From NCBI RefSeq assembly GCF_037300705.1, contig NZ_CP147776.1, positions 1,612,001 to 1,676,000 of the forward strand: a stretch of 64,000 nucleotides of DNA. Reading direction: 5' to 3'. Below the pieces are notes generated by a model, which saw only the letters and a list, made by a program, of their open reading frames with translations, was not told where the DNA came from and made no database searches. The position numbers were made by a program, and so were the translations under genes. Shown in pieces: positions 17,301 to 25,215 of this stretch (positions are counted from its first letter, which is position 1; the number at the start of each line of letters is the position of its first letter). Source of the DNA: Massilia sp. W12. Lineage in GTDB: Bacteria > Pseudomonadota > Gammaproteobacteria > Burkholderiales > Burkholderiaceae_D.

Positions 17301-17932
17301 AAATTGAAAGCGCCTTGTGCCGCCATCCGGCAGTCAAACAGGCGGCGGTGCGGGTGTTGGAGATTGCCGGCGGCAAAAAAATCATCGCCTGGGTGGTGGC
17401 GCAGGAAAGCTTGGGTGCGGACACGACCGCATTAAAGATCTTCCTCTCGCAGCAGCTGCCTAAATATATGTTGCCGAATCAACTGATCCTGTTGCCGGAG
17501 ATGCCGCTCACGCGCAATGGCAAGCTGGACAGCAAACGCTTGCCGGCCCCCGCCGCGTTGACAGCGGCGCAGCCGGCGGGCGCCGCCATGCAGCCGGCCA
17601 GCGTCATTGAGCTGGATATTGCCCAAGTCTGGCAGCAAGTCTTGCAATTGGCGCAGCCAAGTCTGGATGACAATTTCTTTGACTTGGGCGGCCATTCGCT
17701 GTCGCTGGCGCGCGTGCACCAGCAATTGCGCGCGCGTGGCTATGCCGAGTTGGCGATTGTTGATTTGCTCAACTACCCGACCATCCGCAGCCTGGCGCAG
17801 CATGTGCAAGAAAGCCGCCAGAACGCAGGCGCCAGCGCCAATCAGGCGGAAATCAATGCGCAGAGCGAGCAAAAACGCCTGGACGGGCGCCGCCGTTTAG
17901 CTCAATTGCAGCAACAAAAACAGCGCGCGTAA
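11306..17932 (+). CDS. Non-ribosomal peptide synthetase, two modules (C-A-T-C-A-T)
   Basis: A 2208-residue NRPS starting at ATG 11306. The first C domain carries HHIISDAW (residues 145-152). The first A domain (YTSGSTG near 13206) has pocket DFWNIGMVHK, the textbook threonine code. Its carrier serine is residue 1045 in GGDSL. The second C domain is unusual: it starts YPLSRMQGAMF, and its catalytic motif reads CHPVFDGW (residues 1249-1256), so the first His of HHxxxDG is Cys while the second, catalytic His is kept. It resembles the modified-amino-acid C subtype linked to dehydroamino acids. The second A domain pocket reads DALFIGGTFK, close to valine codes such as DAFWIGGTFK. The last carrier serine is residue 2131 in GGHSL. 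There is no TE or E domain. The C-terminal 40 residues are Gln/Arg-rich and helical-looking, suitable for docking to the PKS that follows. Confidence 0.95.
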   Translation: MQDSTNVSTDLGAGSSSYLFTPSFAQQRMWLLDQLEPASARYNIVTALSLRGRLNLAALEAALNQVVARHESLRTVFEYENGVLQQCCLESLEIALEVLDGADLSSAEFLLQQYRQTFNLQAAPLLRCRVLQCAPEEYVLALTMHHIISDAWSSEILARELALCYRAQLTQTALELPELSIQYADFAEWQREQAASGQDEASLAYWRQQLQGVSPLALPLDKARPARMSYRGATQYFDLPRATTDALAAQARAQGNTLFVQLLTAFYVLLYRYTGQTDLVVGAPVSGRGRLELENLIGLFVNTIALRVDVQPQASFSQLAQQVRQVVLDGQAQQNVGFERVLQALNVERDLSHTPIFQVMFAYQEASAEHWQFEGMQVERVNVAADTAKFDLTLSLENLNGQLRCALEYSSDLFKPETMQRFSEHFTQLLAQIAASDIQQVRLNEYEFLSQAERRQLLSCWDQPLAHYPVSACLHQAFEQQAARTPDAIALRVGEQSISYASLNARANQLARYLRSALEQSGTEPAGADENRHALIGICLPREDDLVVAILAVLKAGCGYLPIDPALSPERIAFYVTDSKLSLVLTNAEFSPLFGPAESALVSTVCVDSERAFMLAMAQDNLDLPCSPQQLAYVIYTSGSTGTPKGVLVPHSNVMRLFHATDAWFGFGAQDVWTLFHSSAFDFSVWEIWGALLYGGRLVVVPYMVSRSPQAFYDLVQSEKVTVLNQTPSAFKLFSAVDAAMPQNADKLALRYVIFGGEALEPSSLRTWMQRYGDAAPQLINMYGITETTVHVSYRRITRADAQNHGASPIGVAIPDLRLFILDANLKLAPIGVTGEIYVAGSGVAEGYLRRPELTQERFIAWPPALQQAAGWHPAARLYKTGDLARFLPDGSIEYQGRADDQVKIRGFRIELGEIEAALRQVEEVREVCLSTLRDQGAARIVAYIVAQPGATPQIEHLRASLKRTLPEYMIPAHFVFLDALPLTNNGKIDRKALPAPANLRPHMASEFVAPRNPQEQLLADVWRQVLGLSEVGVLDNFFALGGDSLRGVQAIGQARALGLNLALVDLFAHQTIAGLASQAAQNLPARVKAAQQPFSLISAEDRAQLPASAIDAYPLSRMQGAMFYHMQLAPESNVYHCTGTSHIGLKSPFNEAAFRQAVQETVARHDVLRTSFELSGFNQALQVVHADAVLPLEVEDLRGMDTAAQEQRIKDLLEQERNSPFDLSKPTLLRFFIQLRSELSLQFTMTECHPVFDGWSYHTMIVEVFNRYAGITGDGDFVEPPALQVNYRDFVEMELAAVADPAHQQYWADKLADCTILRLPRLQPQNDAAHSTAPCLKAVRIHLPEEVYAGLQALMHAASVPMKSVLLAGHIKVMSLVSGERDILTGIPSNGRPEEVGGDALYGLFLNTLPFRFILQHGASWRDTVQAVFANECEAMPYRRFPLAEIQRQFGRQALLDEVLFNYMDFHVYEKLDSKLGFTVVDTLDSGEVNEGTNFALNVHFQHLTLSSQLKRKQISIQIDYDASQLTRQQIDEMAEYYQAVFSAMASSPQAPHHAQDFLPPATRQTLLQDWSGASRTAPHQGARSLAALFAEQVAKHAQATALTDGERSYSYAQLNQAANQLARHLQSRGLRAGQHVALCLARSPEMIIAILAIVKAQAVYVPIDVEDPLQRIAGIVQDSACQLIISQERYASYFPAQQGLLLLERISTELAALPADDLPLVPSEQEPKAYIMYTSGSTGAPKGALIPQAGIVRLVKQAGFVDFEKNGRVLQLSSVSFDASTLEIWGALLNGGCLILYPNSLPSIPVLENLIAQQKVETAFLTTTLLNTVVDEKPQILAPLRHLISGGEAMSPAHARKLLQAAPGLRLTNGYGPTENTTFSTTYEVSLADTEQSGGISIGRAIAQTQTYVLDAFMNPAPIGTPGQLYVSGAGLAFGYLQREELTAAAFVANPFDASGQAPRLYRTGDLVCYHSDGNLHYLGRIDGQVKMRGFRIELGEIESALCRHPAVKQAAVRVLEIAGGKKIIAWVVAQESLGADTTALKIFLSQQLPKYMLPNQLILLPEMPLTRNGKLDSKRLPAPAALTAAQPAGAAMQPASVIELDIAQVWQQVLQLAQPSLDDNFFDLGGHSLSLARVHQQLRARGYAELAIVDLLNYPTIRSLAQHVQESRQNAGASANQAEINAQSEQKRLDGRRRLAQLQQQKQRA

Positions 17933-17952
17933 TGGCTTGATTGCGGTTTTAT

Positions 17953-17986
17953 CCCGGCACACGAAGGCTGCTGCCGCTGTGCCGGG
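17953..17986 (+). other. Inverted repeat in spacer between NRPS and PKS genes
   Basis: Perfect 9-bp arms, CCCGGCACA at 17953-17961 and TGTGCCGGG at 17978-17986, enclose a 16-base loop in the 79-bp spacer before the PKS gene. No T-tract follows, so it is not a convincing intrinsic terminator. It may stabilise or tune the polycistronic message. Confidence 0.45.
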
Positions 17987-18011
17987 AGATTGCAGCAAAA
18001 AGATATAAAAA

Positions 18012-21000
18012 ATGAATGGAATTGGATTGAACATGCAAACAACTACTGGCTTGGAAATTGCCATCATCGGCATGGCAGGGCGTTTTCCCGGCGCCGGAAA
18101 TGTCGAGCAATACTGGCGCAATATCGCCGCCGGCATCGAATCGGTGCGCCCGCTGCGCCCGGATGAGCTGGCTGCCGCCGGCGTCAGTGAAGCACAATTG
18201 GCCAACCCGGAGAATGTGAATGCAGGCGCGTTTTTAGAAGAGATCGAATATTTTGATGCCGGCTTGTTTGCTTACGCCGCCAAAGAAGCGCAGTTGATGG
18301 ACCCGCAACACCGCCTGTTTTTGGAAACCGCATGGGAAGCGCTGGAACATGCCGGCTGTGCGCCGGATCAATTTGAAGGCCAAATCGGCGTCTTCGCCGG
18401 CGCGCCGGGCAGCAGCTATCTGCTTGAAACCGTGGCCAAAAATGCCGCTGCGCTGCGCCAGGTCGCGCTGTCTGATTTGATGTATGAAAACACGCATGAT
18501 TTGCTGGCCACCCGCGTCTCTTACAAACTCAATTTGCGCGGCCCCAGCATTACGCTTGGCACAGCATGCTCGACTTCGCTGGTCTTGCTGCACTACGCCT
18601 GCCAGTCGCTGTTAGCCGGCGATTGCGATGTCGCCTTGGCCGGCGGCGCGCGCGTGAGTGTCCCGCACAAGTCGATTTATTCGTATGCCGAAGGCGGGAT
18701 CTTGTCGCGCGATGGCCATTGCCGCAGCTTTGACGCCAAGGCCAGCGGCACCATTTCCAGCAATGGCGTGGGGGTGCTGGTGCTCAAGCGTCTGGAGGAT
18801 GCGCTGCGCGATGGCGATACCGTGCATGCGATTATCAAGGGCACGGCAGTCAATAATGATGGCGCGCAAAAAGTCGGCTTTACCGCGCCTTCGGTGGCAG
18901 GCCAGGCCGAAGTTATTCAAAAAGCCCTGGCGGCGGCCGATGTCGAAGCGGAATCCATCAGCTATATCGAAGCGCATGGCACCGCCACCCATTTGGGCGA
19001 CCCTATCGAATTGGCCGGTTTAAGCAAGGCGTATCGCCAACACACGCAGAAAACCGGCTTTTGCGCAATTGGCTCAGTGAAAGCCAATATCGGCCATACC
19101 GATACCGCCGCCGGTGTCGCCGGTGTGATTAAAGTGGTGCAAATGCTCAAGCATGCGGTGTTGCCGCCTGCTGTGAATTTTGAGACGCCGAACCCGGAAA
19201 TCAACTTTCCCGCCACGCCGTTTTATGTCAACCAACAGCGCCAGGTGTGGGCTGCGCCGCTGCGCCGCGCCGGCGTCAGCGCGTTTGGCATTGGCGGCAC
19301 CAATGCGCATGCGATTTTGGAAGCGGCAGAACCGGCCGGCCCCGGCTCCGCCTCGCGCGAATTGCAGTTGCTCTGTTTTTCCGGCAAAACCCGGGCCGCG
19401 CTGGAAGCCAATATCGCGCATTTCCGCAGCTGGCTGGAACATCACGATGACAGCGTGTTTGCCGACGCCGCCTATACCTTGAAAACCGGGCGCGTGAGCT
19501 TGGAATATCGCAGCGCCGTCTTGTGCCGCGACCGCGCTGATGCCCTGGCAAAACTGGGACAAGCATTGCCCGGCAACTACAGCCGGGTGCAAGATCGCGC
19601 CCTGGTCTTTATGTTCAGCGGCCAAGGCGCGCAATATCACAATATGATGCGCGGCCTGTACCAAGCAGAAGCCGTGTTTCGCGCCAGCGTGGACGCCAGC
19701 GCAGCCATCCTGCTCCCGCTGTTGGGACAGGATATCCGCGACGTGGTGTTTCTCGACGCCGCAGCACAGGACGAGGGTAAAGCCGCGCTCTTGCAGCGCA
19801 CCCGCTACACCCAGCCGGCATTATTCGTGTTTGAATATGCGCTGGCGCAATTGCTGAGCAGCTGGGGGCTGCAAGCCAAAGCCGCGATTGGCCACAGCAT
19901 TGGCGAATATGTGGCGGCCTGTTTGGCTGGCGTCTTCAGCTTGCCCGATGCGCTGAAACTGGTGGCGGCGCGCGCTGCCGCCATGGACGATATGCCCGGC
20001 GGCGCCATGTTGGCGGTCGGCTTGAGCGAAAGCGAAGTTGAAGCGTATCGGATTGCCGGTGTCTCACTGGCGGCGGTGAATGCGCCAAACATGGTGGTCT
20101 TGGCCGGCCCGCATGAGAGCATCCAGGCGGTGCAAGCCGCGCTGCAACAAGCGCCCGGGAATCCGATTTCCAACCGCCTCTTGCATACCTCGCACGCCTT
20201 CCATTCGGACATGATGCAAGGTTGTCTGGATGTGTTCGCACAAGCCTTTGAAGGCGTCACACTTAATGCGCCGACAGCGCCGTTTATTTCCAGCCTGAGC
20301 GGCGACTGGATCACCGCAGCGCAAGCCACGTCCCCGGCGTATTGGCTGGCCCAATTGCGCCAGCCGGTGCGCTTTGCCGACGGCGTGGCAAAAATCCTGA
20401 GCGACGCCAATCATGTGCTGCTGGAAGTCGGGCCGGGGCGCAGCCTGGCGGCCTTGGTCGAGCAACAGCTTGCGCCAAACCAGCGCGGCCAGGTGCTGGC
20501 CTGTGTGCGGGAAGTGAAACGCCAGGCCAGCGATGAGGCGGTGTTGTATGGCGTGTTGGGCCAATTATGGGCCTTGGGCGTGCGCGTCAACTGGCGCGGT
20601 TTTTATCAGGCCGAACAAAGACGCAAAATCGTCTTGCCAAGCTACGCCTTTCAACGGCAAAAGTATTGGCTGGAGCCAGTTGCTGCCGCCACTGCCGCCA
20701 CTGCCGCTGCTGATCAAGCGGCGCAGGCCACGCCAGACGGCGCCCGCAAAGCGCTGCCAGACTGGTTTTATCAGCATGTGTGGCAGCAAGCCGCATTGCC
20801 AGTCAGTGCGCAGACCGGCGCAAGCGCTGGCAAAAACTGGCTGGTGTTTGACGATGAACATGGGGTGTCGGCGGCCTTGAAAGCCGGCTTGCAAGCAGCC
20901 GGGCACACGGTGGTCGAAGTCAAATCCGGTTCCGGCTTTCGCATGCCTGGCGGCAAAAACCCGCGCAGCGCGCAAGTGACGCCAGGGCAGGGCGCAGATT

Positions 21001-22631
21001 TCAAAAAATTATTCGCCTGCTTAAAGCAAGAAAATCTCTGGCCGCAGCATATTGTGTATTGCGGCGCCATCCAGGATCTGCCCAAGAGCGATGCGGCGGT
21101 GAGTTATGCGCAGTTTGAATCCCTGCTCAGCATTGCGCGCGAATATTCGCTGCTGGGCGCGGATGCCGAATGCCAATTCGCCCTGGTGCTCAATCATCTG
21201 GCCGAAGTGTGCGGCAGTGCGATTGATCCGGCCAAATCCTTGCTCAGCGGCGCATGCCGCGTGATTCCCAAGGAATACAGCCAAATCCATTGCAGCACGA
21301 TAGATATCGTGCTGCCCGCCAAAGGCTTATTTGGCCGCGCCGGCAAGTTTGACGCTGAGGCTTTGCTGCGCGAGTTGCAGCGCGCGCCGCAGCATGGCGC
21401 TGCGCCAGTGGTGGCCTTGCGTGGCCGCAGCCGTTTAGTGCAAAGCGTGCAAGCTGTGCCCTTGCATGAAAGCGCGCCGGCGCCATGCTTCCGCCAGCAA
21501 GGCGTGTACCTTATCAGCGGCGGTTTTGGCGGCATTGGGGCCAGTATCGCACGCCATCTGGCCAGCCAATACCAGGCGCGTTTGATTCTGACTTCACGCG
21601 GCGAGACGCCCGCGCCTGAGGCATGGGAGGCCTGGCTGGCGAGTCACGATGTGTCAAATGACAAATCGCAGCGCATCCGCTTATTGCAGGAATTAATCAA
21701 GCTTGGCGCCAAGGTCGAGGTGATTTGCGCGGACGTGAGCGATGCCGCCGCGATGCAAGCCGGCCTGCAGCGCGCCGAAGCGGTATTGGGCAAGGTGCAA
21801 GGCGTGATTCACAGCGCAGGGATTGCCGATGGCGCCTTGATTCAACGCCGCACAGCCGCAGATTCCGCCAAAGTATTCGCCTCCAAAGTGATCGGCACGC
21901 AAAACTTGCAGCGTTTGTTTGCGCAACATCAATTGGATTGCTTTGTGTTGTGCTCCTCACTGGCCTCGGAAATCGCGCCGGTCGGACAGGCCGCTTACTG
22001 CGCCGCAAACGCCTACCAGGACGCATTCGCGCAAGCCCGGGCGGCGCAGGGTGGCGCCACCCGCTATCTGGCGATCGGCTGGGATTCCTGGCAGGAAGTC
22101 GGCATGGCGGTCAACAGCCTGGGCGCCGACAAGCTGCACTACATCCACCACGGCATCATGCCGGAGGAAGGCGTACAAGCCTTGCAGCTGGCCTTAAACA
22201 GCGGCTTGAGCCATTGCTATACCTCGACCCGTGGCCTGCCTTTGCCAACAGCCCGGCAAAGTGAGGCCGCGCCGGCCGCTGCAAGCGATGGGACGGACGC
22301 GGTCAAGCCGGATGCGGCTGCCGAGAGCGCCAGCCAATTTCATCCAAGGCCGGATTTATCGGTGGCCTATCTGGCCCCGCGCAACGAGATCGAAGCCAGT
22401 ATTTGCGCCATCTGGCAAGACAAAATCGGCGTCGCCCCGCTGGGCGTACACGATGACTTTTTTGAACTCAATGGCCACTCTCTGATGGCGGTGCAAATCA
22501 TCACCGAAATCAAGCGCAAGCTGCATGTCAGCCTGCCGGCCGGCTCGATTTACGACAATTCGACGATCGCACAGTTGGCGCAAAGTCTGGCGGCGCGCAT
22601 GCCAAAGACCCCGGCTGTGGAAGAGAACTGA
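18012..22631 (+). CDS. Type I polyketide synthase module (KS-AT-KR-ACP)
   Basis: A 1539-residue single-module PKS. The ketosynthase has the catalytic Cys in GTACSTS (Cys186), the His motif EAHGTATHLGDPIE and the second His in NIGHTDTAAG. The acyltransferase has GHSIGEY (Ser629) and HAFH near residues 728-731, a signature normally read as malonyl-CoA selective. After a structural subdomain comes a ketoreductase with the nucleotide motif GGFGGIG (about 1170) and catalytic Ser and Tyr in the stretch ending AAYCAANAY. No dehydratase or enoylreductase is present. The ACP serine lies in LNGHSL near residue 1490. The module should add two carbons and reduce the beta-keto group to a hydroxyl. There is no thioesterase. 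The start is uncertain: ATG 18033 is in frame and equally plausible, neither having a strong ribosome site. Confidence 0.93.
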   Translation: MNGIGLNMQTTTGLEIAIIGMAGRFPGAGNVEQYWRNIAAGIESVRPLRPDELAAAGVSEAQLANPENVNAGAFLEEIEYFDAGLFAYAAKEAQLMDPQHRLFLETAWEALEHAGCAPDQFEGQIGVFAGAPGSSYLLETVAKNAAALRQVALSDLMYENTHDLLATRVSYKLNLRGPSITLGTACSTSLVLLHYACQSLLAGDCDVALAGGARVSVPHKSIYSYAEGGILSRDGHCRSFDAKASGTISSNGVGVLVLKRLEDALRDGDTVHAIIKGTAVNNDGAQKVGFTAPSVAGQAEVIQKALAAADVEAESISYIEAHGTATHLGDPIELAGLSKAYRQHTQKTGFCAIGSVKANIGHTDTAAGVAGVIKVVQMLKHAVLPPAVNFETPNPEINFPATPFYVNQQRQVWAAPLRRAGVSAFGIGGTNAHAILEAAEPAGPGSASRELQLLCFSGKTRAALEANIAHFRSWLEHHDDSVFADAAYTLKTGRVSLEYRSAVLCRDRADALAKLGQALPGNYSRVQDRALVFMFSGQGAQYHNMMRGLYQAEAVFRASVDASAAILLPLLGQDIRDVVFLDAAAQDEGKAALLQRTRYTQPALFVFEYALAQLLSSWGLQAKAAIGHSIGEYVAACLAGVFSLPDALKLVAARAAAMDDMPGGAMLAVGLSESEVEAYRIAGVSLAAVNAPNMVVLAGPHESIQAVQAALQQAPGNPISNRLLHTSHAFHSDMMQGCLDVFAQAFEGVTLNAPTAPFISSLSGDWITAAQATSPAYWLAQLRQPVRFADGVAKILSDANHVLLEVGPGRSLAALVEQQLAPNQRGQVLACVREVKRQASDEAVLYGVLGQLWALGVRVNWRGFYQAEQRRKIVLPSYAFQRQKYWLEPVAAATAATAAADQAAQATPDGARKALPDWFYQHVWQQAALPVSAQTGASAGKNWLVFDDEHGVSAALKAGLQAAGHTVVEVKSGSGFRMPGGKNPRSAQVTPGQGADFKKLFACLKQENLWPQHIVYCGAIQDLPKSDAAVSYAQFESLLSIAREYSLLGADAECQFALVLNHLAEVCGSAIDPAKSLLSGACRVIPKEYSQIHCSTIDIVLPAKGLFGRAGKFDAEALLRELQRAPQHGAAPVVALRGRSRLVQSVQAVPLHESAPAPCFRQQGVYLISGGFGGIGASIARHLASQYQARLILTSRGETPAPEAWEAWLASHDVSNDKSQRIRLLQELIKLGAKVEVICADVSDAAAMQAGLQRAEAVLGKVQGVIHSAGIADGALIQRRTAADSAKVFASKVIGTQNLQRLFAQHQLDCFVLCSSLASEIAPVGQAAYCAANAYQDAFAQARAAQGGATRYLAIGWDSWQEVGMAVNSLGADKLHYIHHGIMPEEGVQALQLALNSGLSHCYTSTRGLPLPTARQSEAAPAAASDGTDAVKPDAAAESASQFHPRPDLSVAYLAPRNEIEASICAIWQDKIGVAPLGVHDDFFELNGHSLMAVQIITEIKRKLHVSLPAGSIYDNSTIAQLAQSLAARMPKTPAVEEN

Positions 22632-22641
22632 AAGGCCAATC

Positions 22642-24261
22642 ATGACAACGCAATCTGCAGGCAAGCTTGCCACATACCCGTCGCCGGGACAGACGGAGCT
22701 AAGCGCCATCGGCCAGGAACTGATTGCCGAGGGGGTGGAATTTCCCCTGGGCTATGCGCAACTGTGTTTTTGGGTGGTGTATGAGGCGCTGGGCGAGACC
22801 GCGAATAATCTGTCACGCTTGATGATCGATGGGGAGGTGCAGGTCGGCTTGATGGAAAAAGCCATCAATTTGATGCTGCAAAGACATGATTCCTTGCGCG
22901 CCAGTATTTCCAAGAGCCAGCCGGTACAAAAAATCATGCCGCATCAAGCCTTTGATTTGGCTTTTTTTGATGGCGCTGCGGCAAGCGAGGCGGAATTCAG
23001 TGCGATGGTGGGTAAAATATCGCACCAAATGGTGGATCAAGCCTTTGATTTAAGCCAGGCCCCATTGCTGCGCGCACATTTATGCCGGCGCAGCGCAAGA
23101 CAGTATGTGATGTTGCTGTGCTTCCCGCATATCATCGCCGATGGCGGCGCGGTGCACTTGTTTGAACAGCAGTTGATGGATACCTATCGGCGCCTGAGTC
23201 GCGCTGATGCGCATATTCCAGGCCGTGCGCAAACCTTGCAAATCGCCAATTTTGTCGAATGGGAGCGCCAGCGCAATGCGCAGCATGGCGCGGCCGCTTT
23301 ACAGTTCTGGCGTGAGAAATTGCACGCCAGGCCATACGCGACTTTCCCTGACGCCTTGCTGGCCAAAGGCGCTTTGCAAGAGACCGATCATTACGCCAAT
23401 TTCCCGGCAGCGAGTTTTACGCAATTGGCCGATGTGGCGAAACGCCATAAAGCAAGCTTGCAGATGGCGCTGCTGGCGGTGATCGCCTGCGCAGTGTTTC
23501 GCGTGACGGGACAGACGCAATTCAGCATCAATTCTGTGTTGGAAAGCCGCGACGAACATGGCACGGAAGGCTTGATGGCGGCCTTGTTGCGCGTGATGCC
23601 GGTACCGTTTTCCTTTACAGGCGAACTGAGTTTTGAGCAAGTTCTGCAGCAGGTGCGCCAGCATGTTTTGCAAGCATATGAGCACCGAGATTGCCCCTGG
23701 AGCATTCCGGTCGGCATCCTGGCCGAACAACGCTGGCGACAGCGTCCGGCGGGATATCTGGCGCTGATCAAGGCGTGCAGCAAGATTTACGCCAAAGTCT
23801 TTGCGCGCGCCAAGCTGTATCCGCGCTTCTTGGCTGATTTCTGGCTCATGGAAGCATTTCCGCCGGAAAATTGGCGCGCAGTGTTTGCTAAAAAACCGCC
23901 GCGCGCAGAACGTGGTGGCGTGGCGGCGCCGGTGCTGAATGTGAACATTTTGCAAAGCGCCTTCAAACGCGAGACCAATCAGCCCAGCCAGGCGGATGCG
24001 GCCGATAAAGAAGTACGCGCGGCGCAACTAACTGACCCGACACAATTGCTGTTGAGTGAGGCAGTGGACAACAACTGGGAAGAAGACAGCATCAATTTCT
24101 ACATTCTTGATACAGGTCATGCAGAACCGAGTATCCGCATGATTTGTTCAAACTTAAACGAAACCGGGGTGCGCAGGATGATTGCCGCAGTGGAAGATAT
24201 CTTGCGCACTGTGAGCGTGGCCCCGCACACCATCATCAATCAAGCAGGCTCAACTCAATAG
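22642..24261 (+). CDS. Free-standing condensation-domain protein
   Basis: A 539-residue protein that is essentially one NRPS C domain with no A or T domain. The start is ATG 22642, 10 bases after the PKS stop; the open frame runs further upstream only by overlapping the PKS gene. The active-site motif reads PHIIADGG (His163, Asp167), so the first His of HHxxxDG is replaced by Pro while the catalytic His and Asp are retained. The supporting C-domain fold signals FDLSQAPLLR and FVEWER are present. The C-terminal third (from about residue 350) is divergent, with an extra basic segment. As the last biosynthetic gene before the exporter, in a cluster lacking a visible thioesterase, it may release or cyclise the ACP-bound chain by amide or ester formation. 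An N-acylating role early in the pathway is the alternative. Confidence 0.85.
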   Translation: MTTQSAGKLATYPSPGQTELSAIGQELIAEGVEFPLGYAQLCFWVVYEALGETANNLSRLMIDGEVQVGLMEKAINLMLQRHDSLRASISKSQPVQKIMPHQAFDLAFFDGAAASEAEFSAMVGKISHQMVDQAFDLSQAPLLRAHLCRRSARQYVMLLCFPHIIADGGAVHLFEQQLMDTYRRLSRADAHIPGRAQTLQIANFVEWERQRNAQHGAAALQFWREKLHARPYATFPDALLAKGALQETDHYANFPAASFTQLADVAKRHKASLQMALLAVIACAVFRVTGQTQFSINSVLESRDEHGTEGLMAALLRVMPVPFSFTGELSFEQVLQQVRQHVLQAYEHRDCPWSIPVGILAEQRWRQRPAGYLALIKACSKIYAKVFARAKLYPRFLADFWLMEAFPPENWRAVFAKKPPRAERGGVAAPVLNVNILQSAFKRETNQPSQADAADKEVRAAQLTDPTQLLLSEAVDNNWEEDSINFYILDTGHAEPSIRMICSNLNETGVRRMIAAVEDILRTVSVAPHTIINQAGSTQ

Positions 24262-24276
24262 ACAGGTAAATGCCGA

Positions 24277-25215
24277 ATGGATAGCAAAGAAAAAGTGATT
24301 GAATTTGCGGGCGTCAGCAAGCAATTCAAAGACCTCACAGCCGTCAATGATGTGTCACTCGATATCTATCGGGGCGAATTTGTTGCGCTCTTGGGGCCGA
24401 ATGGGGCAGGAAAAACCACCCTGGTGGAAATGATCGAAGGCTTGAAAACCCCGGATCGCGGCAGCATCCGCATTCTTGGCCGCAGCTGGGCAAAAGATGA
24501 GGCTTTCCTGCGCATGCGCTTAGCCGGCGTTTTGCAAGAACCGCTCTTCATCAACAAATTGCGCGTGGTCGAGACGGTGAATTTGTTTGGCAGCTTTTAT
24601 AAACTGCCGCGCAAGCGCAGCGATGAAGTGCTGGAGCTGGTGGAATTGTCGGGCAAGCGCAAAGCCCTGGTGGAAGAATTGTCGGGCGGTCAAAAACAGC
24701 GCTTAGCCTTGGCGATTTCAGTCTTGAATCAGCCGGAAGTGCTGATTTTGGATGAACCCACCACCGGTTTAGACCCGCAAGTGCGGCGCAGCACCTGGGA
24801 AATCCTGCGCCGTTTAAATCACGAAACGCGCTCGACCGTGATTTTAACCACGCACTATATGGAAGAAGCGGAATACCTGTGTGACCGCATTTGCATCATG
24901 CATCAAGGCCGTATTTTGACCCAGGGCACCCTGGCGCACTTGCTGCAAGTGCATGAGCCGGGCGAAATTGTGGAATATCGGGTGCGCGACGAAGCCGCCT
25001 GTAATGAATTGCGCCATCACGACAACGTGATTCAATACCACTACGACCAGGCCACCGCCAAAGTGCGCATTCTGGCGCATAACGGCACCGAGTTTTTATA
25101 CCGCCTGGCCCGCTTTGTGCAAGATAAAAAAGTTGATATCGACCAGATCGTGGTCCGTAAAAAAACATTGGACGATTTGTTCCTTTCCATCGCAGGCCGA
25201 GGTTTCCATGAATAA
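24277..25215 (+). CDS. ABC transporter ATP-binding protein (DrrA/CcmA-like)
   Basis: A 312-residue ATPase with Walker A GPNGAGKTT (about residues 42-50), Q-loop, signature LSGGQKQR, Walker B VLILDEPTTGLD and the switch His in TTHYMEE. The C-terminal extension is typical of ABC-2 type export ATPases of antibiotic-resistance and secretion systems. It starts at ATG 24277, 15 bases after the stop of the free-standing C protein, and its last codons overlap the start of the permease by 8 bases. The arrangement indicates co-transcription with the synthetases, and export of, or self-resistance to, the peptide-polyketide product. Confidence 0.93.
   Translation: MDSKEKVIEFAGVSKQFKDLTAVNDVSLDIYRGEFVALLGPNGAGKTTLVEMIEGLKTPDRGSIRILGRSWAKDEAFLRMRLAGVLQEPLFINKLRVVETVNLFGSFYKLPRKRSDEVLELVELSGKRKALVEELSGGQKQRLALAISVLNQPEVLILDEPTTGLDPQVRRSTWEILRRLNHETRSTVILTTHYMEEAEYLCDRICIMHQGRILTQGTLAHLLQVHEPGEIVEYRVRDEAACNELRHHDNVIQYHYDQATAKVRILAHNGTEFLYRLARFVQDKKVDIDQIVVRKKTLDDLFLSIAGRGFHE

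Noticed and set aside
22200..22631. Possible thioesterase at the PKS C-terminus
   Set aside because: The last domain is an ACP ending about 40 residues after the GHSL serine; no GxSxG hydrolase region follows.
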